Below, piece by piece: positions 1 through 7,642 of a stretch of DNA of 25,840 nt (the stretch's first letter is position 1; every line of letters begins with the position of its first letter). The DNA is taken from IMG/VR virus record IMGVR_UViG_3300035701_005943, positions 1 through 25,840 of that record, one strand, 5' to 3'. Both the position numbers and the translations under genes were made by a program. The stretch comes from a virus. Under the pieces are notes generated by a model that did not search any database, had not been told where the DNA came from, and saw only the letters and a list, made by a program, of their open reading frames with translations.

Positions 1-252
1 GTTTACACCAACATCAAAAGAAACTCTACTAAAGCTAGGCACTGGTGCAAAGCTAATAGGTGCGAAACTAGGTGGTTCGCAGAAACATAAAGGACTTAGA
101 CTCAAGTTTACACCAACATCAAATGACACTTTTCCGATACTTGGGAAAGATGCAAAGCTAATAGGAGCAAAGCTTGGCACTTGGCAGAAACTTATACAAT
201 TAAAGCTTGGTATTTGGCAGAAGCTTACACATTGAAAACTTGGTGGTTCACA
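1..252 (-). repeat. 11-residue PSF/SF repeats nested in a 105-bp tandem repeat
   Basis: Residues 382-465 of the preceding gene consist of 11-residue units with the pattern x-x-x-P-S-F-x-x-[IV]-S-F, several starting with Cys. A larger unit of 35 residues (105 bp) starts again at residue 439: one full copy covers 82-186 and a second, cut by the window edge, covers 1-81. Each ends with the same DVGVN. At DNA level the string gtttacaccaacatcaaa occurs at 1-18 and 106-123, exactly 105 bases apart. The array probably continues beyond the edge. Confidence 0.8.
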
Positions 253-1395
253 GAATCTAATACATTCTAGGCTTGGTGCTATAATGCTAATTATACTTGG
301 TGGACAACATCCAACAAGAGATATTCTGCTAGGTAATTCGCATCCTACTAATGAAATAATACTTATTCTACAAGGGCTTATGACTCTTATAATTTGGGGT
401 GTTTTGCACGCTTCAATTACAGATATTATAACACTTGGCACACAAGTAGTCATTGAGGTTGATATTGGGCAAAGTTTGGATTCAGGAAACTGCAAAGGCG
501 GCAAATTAAACAAAGGTCCAGGGCAAATATTCTTATTTGGTATAAATTCTGGCCAATCTGGTACTGTGGGTACAGCGATTACAAAAGGAATTGAAGGATT
601 TGGTAATGTTGGTGCATTACAACCTTCATTTGGTGTTGTTGGCATTTGTATAAGCGTACAAGTAGGTGTTGTTACTGTTACTGTTGGATTACTGCCGCTT
701 GTATAGGTTACAATACCAGAAAGTTGTGTTGTCGTAGAATTACCATCGCCAAAATCTACTTCAAATGCAGTATAATCACCAAAAATTCTTACGCAATATT
801 CAGCTATATTGCCCATGATGTTAAATTCAAATTCAACATCAGGACAAGCATCATCAGGAACTGGCGCACATCCTAGCATTGTTGTTAGTGATTGATGAAG
901 AGAGGCGGTGAAGGCTATGTCCGCAGCGGCCATTGTATTTTTAGGAACAAAGTTCTTCCTAACATTTTGCTGTATTTTAAGGTTTGTGCCAATTTTAAGC
1001 ATGTCCGTAATGTCGCCAATTGTATTTTCTATTGCGACAATTGCATCTACTAATTGGTTGTGTAATTGTGCTACTACATTGGCACATACAGTTGTGCCAG
1101 CAACATATGTACTAGGTTCTCCTTCTACACCTCTAATACAGTCTTTTAGTTGTATTGTTTTGCCATTTTTGTCCTTAACTACGCTATCGTAATAGATAAG
1201 TTCTTTTTCAATAGTGACAAACCCATTATCAGCCCAAATATCCGCGTCATTAGCGAGCTTGGGATGTATGTCTATTATATCATTTGTATCACTTAAATTA
1301 TTGGCTAATATTGTTTGCGCACTATTATTGGTACTAAATAAAGTATAATTAGAATCTAGAGCAATCGGGAATAAAACACGGGGTATTGACTTCAT
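1..1395 (-). CDS. Repetitive, Cys-rich fibre-type virion protein, 3' end outside the window
   Basis: The frame stays open for 465 codons from an ATG at 1395 to the left edge, so the C-terminus is missing. Residues 59-105 resemble a segment common in phage tail proteins (G-x-x-x-I-E-x-E-x-I-Y-Y, then an RG and a GT). Residues 111-126 hold an amphipathic helix with the core HNQLVDAIVAIE, also present in the next two upstream genes. A PKD-like strand with DFGDG lies at 214-218. From about residue 250 the protein is rich in Pro, Ser and Cys, and from residue 382 it becomes an 11-residue repeat of the type C-x-x-P-S-F-x-x-I-S-F. It is the last visible gene of the tail operon, 38 bases after the preceding stop. 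No Shine-Dalgarno is visible before the ATG, only AT-rich DNA. A fibre or spike-like appendage is an inference; no receptor-binding domain is recognised. Confidence 0.75.
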   Translation of the reverse strand, partial: MKSIPRVLFPIALDSNYTLFSTNNSAQTILANNLSDTNDIIDIHPKLANDADIWADNGFVTIEKELIYYDSVVKDKNGKTIQLKDCIRGVEGEPSTYVAGTTVCANVVAQLHNQLVDAIVAIENTIGDITDMLKIGTNLKIQQNVRKNFVPKNTMAAADIAFTASLHQSLTTMLGCAPVPDDACPDVEFEFNIMGNIAEYCVRIFGDYTAFEVDFGDGNSTTTQLSGIVTYTSGSNPTVTVTTPTCTLIQMPTTPNEGCNAPTLPNPSIPFVIAVPTVPDWPEFIPNKNICPGPLFNLPPLQFPESKLCPISTSMTTCVPSVIISVIEACKTPQIIRVISPCRISIISLVGCELPSRISLVGCCPPSIISIIAPSLECIRFCEPPSFQCVSFCQIPSFNCISFCQVPSFAPISFASFPSIGKVSFDVGVNLSLSPLCFCEPPSFAPISFAPVPSFSRVSFDVGVN

Positions 1396-1433
1396 ATTTT
1401 ATATATAGTGTGCTATTGAATCAGTTTCAGGAC

Positions 1434-3542
1434 TTAAAAAAGTGTTATATGCCATTGTTGATCTGTTGGTTTTTGATTTAAAGTTGTATAAGACATATCT
1501 AGTCCATTAAATTTAATAAACCCATTATTAATTCCTTCTAAAGACAAATATGCTTTATTGTCTGAGTCTGAGGTTGCCATCAACCCATCTAAGTCATTGA
1601 TAGCAATCTTATTATGGGGTGTTATTAACTCCCAAGTTCCAGTAGAATTACCATAACAGTAGGTCATTCCAGAGTTATTGAAAAAATACACTCCATTGCT
1701 TATTGCGGCCAAGTCACCATCTTTATGATTTTCGCCAGGCAAATCTAGCAATTTAACTATGTTTTGAAATGGCAAACCAATTGTGCCTTCTGTTCTATAA
1801 AATTCACGAAAAGAGAAATTTTCTCCTAAATGCGAGTTTCTTAGTATATATCCAGTATTGTTTTTCCATGTTGTTCTATATGCAGAAAAATGACCATTTT
1901 CTGCATTAAAATTACTATCAAAGACATCAGGATTAAGGATTAAATTTTGCGCTCCATTTTTGTAATTTCTGTATTCTATTTCTTCAGAGGAAGTGGTCGA
2001 TGAATCAATGTTATAAGTTATTTTTGATTGATTAGTCATAGACAAAGTTGGTAATGGACCATCAACATTATTGCCAAGAGCGAAATATATTTTGTTATTA
2101 TTTGAAAGCGAAACCCAATTCCAAGGTCTGCCTAATATTGAATCCTTTGAGATATAAGTATCTGAAAATCCATTATATTCAACAAAATTAATCTTTTCAG
2201 CAATTGGGTCATAAGTACGATCTCTTCCAGTTGCCCAGAACATGAGTAATTCGCCACCTTGTCCTGATTTTATATCGCCCTTTTTAGCAGACCCATTATT
2301 TCTCCAAAATTCAAATTTTTCTCTTTTATGATTATCATCAATAAAGGAATCATCAATTTCTATGACCGTAGAATTGTTAGAGGTTTTAAACACCTCACTT
2401 AACAAGCCAAATTCATGTGATTTAATATTTTTGTTATTTATAGTCCACAGCCATATATTTATTGGTTCTACAACATCAATAGCATTAGGATATACAGTTG
2501 TCCTATGTGTGCCAGAAGCAGTGTCGGTTCTCACAACCAAATCATATAGACCTCCTACACTGTATAAAGCTTTTGTTTTAGGAGAATTGGCATGAGGTAA
2601 ATCATCTCCTAAATTCCATGTGTAGTTAGTAATGGCATCATTAGTTCTTGATGTATTGGGATCAATACGTTCGCCAGCAAAAGTCCTTTTTTCACTTACC
2701 ATTTTTTGTGGTATTTCGATTGTTATTGGCTGGCGTACTTGCGCTCTTATTCTGGGCATAATGTCATTTTGCATAAATCCAAGCTGTTGTTGTTGAGGCG
2801 CAAATCTTACAAGTGCTTGTTCTGGTGCTTGACCTTTTACTTTAACCATGCCAGGAAATGAAACTGAATCTTCCCCATATTGATTTTTAATTGTTAGAGA
2901 AACTGTTTTGTCGCCTGGGTCTACAAATAATTTTTGCACTCTATGTTCAGTTGTTTTTAATTCATCTTCGTCACCAAAATTCCATATATATTCAACTTCA
3001 CCAACAGGTCCAGTATTACCAGTTCCAGTAAATGTAAAATTAACTGTTAATGGTGCTGCACCTGTTATTTTGTCCACTTCAAACCAAGCTTTAGGTTCAA
3101 ACAAAATTTTTCTTAAAAAGTTAATTCTGCCAAATACCGTGTCACCATTAGGAGTATTATTTACTGTGTGTTTTGGTCCTAGAAATTTTTCTATAGATAA
3201 GATTGCATCTTTAATAGCCTCTCTATGATCTGACATTACTTGCATGGTAATTATTGTAAACTTTTTAGGTTTAAAGCAATCAATGCAATTTTCTAGTAAT
3301 TCAAGATTTAAAAATTCTCTATTGGTTCTGTGATTATAATGAAAAGAAACAGCACGTTCATGTGCAGGACTATCTTGGTCTACAAGAGTGATAATACCAT
3401 TTAGAGGAAATCTACTTATATCTCCATCTGCAATTATTATATTTTGCCCTGGGTGATAATCTGCGCCTAATGGGATTTTTAGCGCGTCTCTTACTAAGTA
3501 TAAATTCTCATCCGTATCGAATGTTGCAGGATAATTGCTCAT
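1434..3542 (-). CDS. PKD-domain fibre-type virion protein, 702 aa
   Basis: The N-terminal 150 residues follow the same plan as the two neighbouring fibre-type genes: a beta-rich segment, then a helix with core HREAIKDAILSIE (106-118), then a short linker. Two PKD/Ig-like domains follow, at about 152-237 (WNFGDED near 188-194) and 273-358 (WNLGDD near 309-314). The remaining 340 residues are rich in Asn, Gly, Ser and aromatics with many short beta-like stretches and match no family I can name; they could form a fibre tip. No signal peptide or membrane segment is visible. The start overlaps the upstream stop as ATGA, with AAGGA eleven bases upstream. PKD domains in phage tails usually act as spacers or surface-binding modules, so a role in a tail appendage is likely but inferred. 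Confidence 0.75.
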   Translation of the reverse strand: MSNYPATFDTDENLYLVRDALKIPLGADYHPGQNIIIADGDISRFPLNGIITLVDQDSPAHERAVSFHYNHRTNREFLNLELLENCIDCFKPKKFTIITMQVMSDHREAIKDAILSIEKFLGPKHTVNNTPNGDTVFGRINFLRKILFEPKAWFEVDKITGAAPLTVNFTFTGTGNTGPVGEVEYIWNFGDEDELKTTEHRVQKLFVDPGDKTVSLTIKNQYGEDSVSFPGMVKVKGQAPEQALVRFAPQQQQLGFMQNDIMPRIRAQVRQPITIEIPQKMVSEKRTFAGERIDPNTSRTNDAITNYTWNLGDDLPHANSPKTKALYSVGGLYDLVVRTDTASGTHRTTVYPNAIDVVEPINIWLWTINNKNIKSHEFGLLSEVFKTSNNSTVIEIDDSFIDDNHKREKFEFWRNNGSAKKGDIKSGQGGELLMFWATGRDRTYDPIAEKINFVEYNGFSDTYISKDSILGRPWNWVSLSNNNKIYFALGNNVDGPLPTLSMTNQSKITYNIDSSTTSSEEIEYRNYKNGAQNLILNPDVFDSNFNAENGHFSAYRTTWKNNTGYILRNSHLGENFSFREFYRTEGTIGLPFQNIVKLLDLPGENHKDGDLAAISNGVYFFNNSGMTYCYGNSTGTWELITPHNKIAINDLDGLMATSDSDNKAYLSLEGINNGFIKFNGLDMSYTTLNQKPTDQQWHITLF

Positions 3543-4531
3543 GTGACTATAATTCCTTCTGGCAAATGCACTCTTTTTGTTTTGTTATTAGCAAGTCTTA
3601 TCATTAATGATGGCACATAATTACCTTCTGCTGTGTAACGATGTGTTATTGTGTGAATGTTTGGGTTACTCATCGTTATGTCTGTGCCATCTCCAAAAAA
3701 CCAATGTCTTTCTGCAATATCTCCATCACTTTGATCTACAAACTCAAAATCAGTATTTACAGACCCTTGCAAAGGTGTAACATAAAAAAATGATGGAAGT
3801 TGCTCATTATTTACTTCTATATAATCACTTTTTTCAGTTAAACCTTGTGGACCATTTGGAGAAATAACTGTTAATTTAATTGCATACTTTCCCTCATCTT
3901 GATAAACATGGATTGGGCTCTTTTCCGTGCTTGTTGTGCCGTCCCCAAAATCCCATAAATATCTTCCGCCATATCCAGTGGAAAAATTATGAAAAGTTAC
4001 AGTCAAAGGGGATGGTCCCATTCTTGGATATGCTTTGAAAACTGGTTTTGGTGACAACCACTTGTTTTCCAAATAGTTTAATATACCGTTAATTGAATCA
4101 GCAGATGGATTAGCTTCTAAGCCAATTTTTTTCTGAATCTGTATTACTGCATCTTTTAATGCATTGTGGTGTTCAGCCATTAATGGGCAAGAAACTTTGC
4201 TGCCAGATGGCCAAGTATTAATAGATGAACCACCATAACCTCTTTGTAACATAATTAGATGATCGCCACTTTTTTTTGCATAGAAAATGACTTCAAAAGA
4301 ATCTAAAAGATTGGTCGAATTAGTTGGAGTTATTTTTATGATGCCGCTATTAGGAAATTTACTTCCATCTTGAAGTAGTATATATTTGCCATTAATAGAA
4401 AGCGTTTGTCTTAATATATTTTCAGCATTATTTTTCGCTTCATGTAAGTTTAACTTAGAATCTTTCCCTTTAGGGAACACAGACAAAGCACCTTCTTTAT
4501 GTAATTTATTAATAGACAACTTATTTTTCAT
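3539..4531 (-). CDS. Two-PKD-domain fibre-type virion protein, 330 aa
   Basis: Residues 30-118 form a beta-rich head with RG and a GS/GT-type turn, followed by a helix with core HHNALKDAVIQIQ (121-133) and a linker ending near 160. Two clear PKD domains follow: 163-240 with WDFGDGT at 193-199, and 247-329 with FFGDGT at 278-283. It looks like a shorter version of the next gene, ending after the second PKD domain where that one carries a further 340 residues. The start has AGAGGA upstream and lies inside the last codons of the coiled-coil gene (11-base overlap), so the two are probably translationally coupled. A role as a tail appendage subunit or adaptor is inferred from the domains and the position. 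Confidence 0.75.
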   Translation of the reverse strand: MKNKLSINKLHKEGALSVFPKGKDSKLNLHEAKNNAENILRQTLSINGKYILLQDGSKFPNSGIIKITPTNSTNLLDSFEVIFYAKKSGDHLIMLQRGYGGSSINTWPSGSKVSCPLMAEHHNALKDAVIQIQKKIGLEANPSADSINGILNYLENKWLSPKPVFKAYPRMGPSPLTVTFHNFSTGYGGRYLWDFGDGTTSTEKSPIHVYQDEGKYAIKLTVISPNGPQGLTEKSDYIEVNNEQLPSFFYVTPLQGSVNTDFEFVDQSDGDIAERHWFFGDGTDITMSNPNIHTITHRYTAEGNYVPSLMIRLANNKTKRVHLPEGIIVT

Positions 4532-5195
4532 TGTTTCCTCTTAAGGTTTTGACGCTCGCTTTTGCATTAGTGCTTTCTATCATTTGCATGATTTTGTTTT
4601 TTACTTCAGATTCTTGGTGAAGAGATAGTGCTGTCTTTAAAGTATCTGGACTTAAAGGCTGATTAAAAAGCAGTCTTAGATTAATTTCTTCTGAAACTTT
4701 TGCTTCCCAAAGCTCCTTTTGAGAGTCGTAATCATCAAAATCCTTTAATTCTTCCACTTGCTCTAAAGCTTCAAAAGCCTGTACAAAAAATCTTGCTTCT
4801 TGAACTACAAATTCTAGTTGCCTTTTTAATCTACTTATATTCTTATTTATTGATCCCTTCCTCCTTTTTATTTTTCTTGCTTTAATATCTTTTTCTTTTT
4901 TTAATATTTCTCCAAGTGCTTTGATGCTGTATTGAGTGTTTTCCTCATCCATTTTATCTTTCAATTCTTGTAATTCCATGAGTTGTAATTCATCTTCTAA
5001 ATCTTCGATTTGAAGTGTTATATTATCAATTGTTTCTTTTCTGGATTGTAATTCAGTTAGACATTGCCATAATTGTGATTGTGTGGTAGGCTGCTTGCCT
5101 ATGACAAAGTATTTCAATTGGTAATAACTGTGCCGATTTTCTGGCGCTTTTTCTACCAATTTGTCTATTTTTTCTAAAATTTCTAAATTTGACAT
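4521..5195 (-). CDS. Coiled-coil protein of unknown function, 224 aa
   Basis: This is a highly charged, mostly helical protein. Residues 55-110 and 115-165 look like long coiled-coil helices with a Lys/Arg-rich stretch (KARKIKRRKG) between them. No enzyme motif, signal peptide or membrane segment is visible. It is first in a tightly overlapping set of four genes with the three fibre-type proteins, so it may be an assembly factor, chaperone or connector for them; that is inferred from position only. The ATG has a strong AAGGAG eight bases upstream. The plus-strand endonuclease gene separates it from the rest of the tail operon, so transcripts from upstream must pass through that gene in antisense, or a local promoter must serve this gene. 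Confidence 0.7.
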   Translation of the reverse strand: MSNLEILEKIDKLVEKAPENRHSYYQLKYFVIGKQPTTQSQLWQCLTELQSRKETIDNITLQIEDLEDELQLMELQELKDKMDEENTQYSIKALGEILKKEKDIKARKIKRRKGSINKNISRLKRQLEFVVQEARFFVQAFEALEQVEELKDFDDYDSQKELWEAKVSEEINLRLLFNQPLSPDTLKTALSLHQESEVKNKIMQMIESTNAKASVKTLRGNNEK

Positions 5196-5210
5196 TCGAT
5201 TTCTCCTTGT

Positions 5211-5218
5211 TATTTATA
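5211..5218 (-). promoter_or_regulatory. TATAAATA element, possible T4-type late promoter
   Basis: Read on the minus strand, these bases are TATAAATA, the T4 late promoter core. They lie in the 40-base gap just upstream of the coiled-coil gene. With T4 spacing, however, transcription would start at about 5205, inside the AAGGAG ribosome binding site at 5203-5208. The same octamer also occurs by chance inside genes in this AT-rich window, so the call is weak. Confidence 0.2.
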
Positions 5219-5235
5219 ATAGTGAGGCCCTAGTC

Positions 5236-6678
5236 ATGACAAGAAATAATTATAAAGAAATGATTGATAAAAAATTTGGCTTATTATACATTGAAAATGT
5301 AATTAAAAAGGAAAATAAAACTTTTATTTTGTGCAAATGTGATTGTGGAAAACATTTAGAATTATGTCCCTACCCCGTATTTAAAAAACTTATTGTTTCT
5401 TGTGGATGTTATAAAAATAGAAATTTAGAAAAAGGTCGTATAAGAATAGAAAATTTCATATCTTATGATGAAATGTTAAAGGAAGTAAGTAAAAATAAAA
5501 CAGATAAACAAATAGCAAAAGAACACGGATTCAGCAGATTGACTATTGGCTTGTTGCGACGAAAGTATGGAATTAAATCTAAATTTTCTGATAAAAAGTC
5601 AAGTGTTAATGAGATGTTACTAACAAAAGAACAAAAAGAAATCATTATAGGAACCATTTTTGGTGATGGTAGTATTAATAATACTGGAAATTTGAGAATT
5701 GGGCATTCAATTAATCAATATCCATATATTTATTGGCTACATCATAAGCTTAAATCAATATCTTTCAATTTGTGCAGTAATGTAAAAACTAATTCATTTT
5801 CATTTGGCACCAGATCATTAGATTTTTTAAAAGATTTAAGAGAAAAATTATATCCACATGGAATTAAAATTGTTACAGAAAATATTTTGCAGTTATTGAC
5901 GCCATTATCTTTGGCCATTTGGTTCATGGATGATGGCGGATTAATGGGATCGCAAAACTTTTTAAGTACGGAAGGATTTACTCACACAGATAGAAAAATT
6001 ATAACTGATTATTTTTGGAATAAATGGGAACTTAAAACAACAATTAGAAGACATTTTAGTAAAAAACAATCAAAGTATTATTATGCCCATTTTTTTAATG
6101 CGGAGAATTCTTTTAAATTAGCACAAATTATTAAATACCATTTATTGCCTAGTATGTTATACAAAATAAGAAAAGATACAAGAAAACATGTTGTTTATCT
6201 TGCTGGAGGGATGCAAAGTAGTCCAGATGGTGGAGTAAAATGGCGTAGAAACCTTAGATTGTTATTAAATCAAAAAGGATATTATTGCATTGATCCAACC
6301 AAAGAAGAAAGCTTTATGTTATTAAACGAATGTTGGAAAAATGATATTGAAAATAATTTTGAATTGTTCCAAAAAAACATGAGAAACATCATTGTTAATG
6401 ATCTGGATTTTGTTGATAAATCAGAATCAATAGTTTGTTTATACGATGAATTTTTGGGTGGTGGTAGTTATCATGAAATAGGCGAAAGTTACCTTAAAAA
6501 CAAAAAGTTGTATATAATTAATATCAATAAATTACCATTATCAAAATTAAGTTGGTGGGTTTTAGGATGTGCTACAAAAGTTGTAAATACATATGAAGAA
6601 TTACTTAGTTTATTCCCAGATGTAAATAATGAAAAATATATTAGAAAAAATGGATTACTAGGCAAAAAACACAAGTAA
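5236..6678 (+). CDS. LAGLIDADG homing endonuclease fused to a nucleoside 2-deoxyribosyltransferase-like domain, 480 aa
   Basis: Four parts are visible. Residues 33-58 form a Cys cluster (C33, C35, C37, C56, C58) typical of a small zinc ribbon. Residues 85-112 look like a helix-turn-helix (KQIAKEHG...). Residues 130-310 are a two-motif LAGLIDADG domain with IIGTIFGDG (137-145) and LAIWFMDDG (226-234), and with LYPHGIK between them as in the LAGLIDADG_2 family. Residues 317-460 match the nucleoside 2-deoxyribosyltransferase fold: VVYLAGGM, then WR at 336-337, then GYYCIDP, then GGGSYHEIGES with E414 at the place of the nucleophile. The Asp usually just before the GT-like turn is Gly here. A start at 5161 is possible but would run through the divergent gene's start; the ATG at 5236 has GAGG eight bases upstream. 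The gene lies against the orientation of the tail operon, as free-standing homing genes often do. What the transferase half does is unknown. Confidence 0.85.
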   Translation: MTRNNYKEMIDKKFGLLYIENVIKKENKTFILCKCDCGKHLELCPYPVFKKLIVSCGCYKNRNLEKGRIRIENFISYDEMLKEVSKNKTDKQIAKEHGFSRLTIGLLRRKYGIKSKFSDKKSSVNEMLLTKEQKEIIIGTIFGDGSINNTGNLRIGHSINQYPYIYWLHHKLKSISFNLCSNVKTNSFSFGTRSLDFLKDLREKLYPHGIKIVTENILQLLTPLSLAIWFMDDGGLMGSQNFLSTEGFTHTDRKIITDYFWNKWELKTTIRRHFSKKQSKYYYAHFFNAENSFKLAQIIKYHLLPSMLYKIRKDTRKHVVYLAGGMQSSPDGGVKWRRNLRLLLNQKGYYCIDPTKEESFMLLNECWKNDIENNFELFQKNMRNIIVNDLDFVDKSESIVCLYDEFLGGGSYHEIGESYLKNKKLYIININKLPLSKLSWWVLGCATKVVNTYEELLSLFPDVNNEKYIRKNGLLGKKHK

Positions 6679-6689
6679 TATGGAGACAT

Positions 6690-7166
6690 TTAGAAGAATC
6701 TGCCACCAATAACACCCTTGAATTTATAACCCTTTTCAATGGCTGTTGTCGCCCATATCAACTTACTATCGTTACCATCTGGGAATTCTCCTATATCAGT
6801 AAAAGCTTCTTTGTGTATCATCATGCCATTATCATGACTCATAAAGTTGTAATTAATGCTTCTTGTCTTTAGAACTGGAAATAATATGTCTTTATTTGAT
6901 TCTATGAAATAAGAATATTTAATATCAATTCGGCTTTTTATCCAACCTCCAGCAGGAATAATAAAATTCCACTCATTACATTTTGATTCTTTTAAACCCT
7001 TATTTATCATAGATGTAGAACTTGAACCTTCAACTACTGTTATTTCACTATTAGGGTAATAAGCTTTAATAGAATTTGTTGTGGATTTAAGTTGTCCAAT
7101 ATTGCTAGACGAACAAAGGACGATAAATCCACATTTTATGGATTTATATTGATATAATTTATACAT
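6690..7166 (-). CDS. Small GT-A/glycosyltransferase-2-like protein, 158 aa
   Basis: The order of elements recalls a shortened family 2 glycosyltransferase: a first strand GFIVLCSSS (13-21), a second strand SEITVVEGS (40-48), a third strand WNFIIPAGGWI (66-76) where the family normally has its DxD loop, then NGMMIHKEAF (113-122) followed by IGEFP, and a final strand FKGVIGGR. The metal-binding DxD is not present; PAGG stands in its place. At 158 residues it is much shorter than a usual enzyme of about 250-300. Activity is therefore doubtful, and a structural or binding role in the tail is possible. It lies nine bases after the fibre/adaptor-like gene with GAGGT before its ATG, so it belongs to the tail operon. 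Its stop is 12 bases from the end of the convergent endonuclease gene. Confidence 0.6.
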   Translation of the reverse strand: MYKLYQYKSIKCGFIVLCSSSNIGQLKSTTNSIKAYYPNSEITVVEGSSSTSMINKGLKESKCNEWNFIIPAGGWIKSRIDIKYSYFIESNKDILFPVLKTRSINYNFMSHDNGMMIHKEAFTDIGEFPDGNDSKLIWATTAIEKGYKFKGVIGGRFF

Positions 7167-7174
7167 TCTACCTC

Positions 7175-7642
7175 TTACATGAAACTAATATTCCAACCCC
7201 ACGTTACTTCCATTTGATCTGTTTTATTGAAATCTGCAAAAGTTGATAAGCTAAAAAGACTTCCATCACTAAGCTCAAGTCCCATTTCGTTTATAGTGAA
7301 ATCATTACCTTCTTCTTCACCAATAATGACTGTGAATATAGCCTCCATTGGCGATTCAGGATCAATTTGTGAAACGACTGATTTCTTAATTCTGGTCACA
7401 CCATTTAAACCTTCTGCACTTGGAGAAACATCTTTTGGTGTGCCATTTACAGTGCCACCGTCTCCGAAAAGCATATTTGCAATGTAAAGAGTGCCTTTAT
7501 ATTCCTCTAACAAACACTTTGCCAGAAAACTCTTTCCCTTATTCAACACTTGATTCTTAAATAATAACATCTTAGTTGTATTATCTTTATATTTAATACA
7601 AGCCCGAATATAGCCTTTTGGAATCAATAATTCATTTATCAT
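7175..7642 (-). CDS. Tail fibre- or adaptor-like baseplate-associated protein, 155 aa
   Basis: The C-terminal half has the pattern INEMGLELSDGSLFSL followed by a TFADF-like segment and a final beta strand ending WGWNISF. This arrangement is familiar from small phage proteins encoded just after the gpI-like gene, where tail fibres or their adaptors are found. The N-terminal part (GYIRACIKYKDNT...) is beta-rich. No enzyme motif is visible. The ATG overlaps the stop of the gpI-like gene as ATGA, with AAGGGA upstream, so the two are likely coupled. The name rests on pattern and position; the exact role in the virion is not shown. Confidence 0.65.
   Translation of the reverse strand: MINELLIPKGYIRACIKYKDNTTKMLLFKNQVLNKGKSFLAKCLLEEYKGTLYIANMLFGDGGTVNGTPKDVSPSAEGLNGVTRIKKSVVSQIDPESPMEAIFTVIIGEEEGNDFTINEMGLELSDGSLFSLSTFADFNKTDQMEVTWGWNISFM

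Noticed and set aside
284-1192. Open frames on the plus strand at 284-706, 646-876 and 908-1192
   Set aside because: They lie antisense to the long minus-strand frame that runs from 1395 to the left edge. Their proteins look like random translations, while the minus frame has coherent phage motifs and repeats.
5189-5220. TTGACA and TATAAT on the plus strand ahead of the endonuclease gene
   Set aside because: The spacer is 20 bases, and the resulting start would lie inside the GAGG ribosome binding site. TTGACA also coincides with the start codon of the divergent gene.
6489-6689. 66-codon minus-strand frame starting right after the stop of the GT-A-like gene
   Set aside because: It is antisense to the transferase-like domain and its hydrophobic, low-information sequence has no recognisable motif; the TAAATG junction is probably coincidence.
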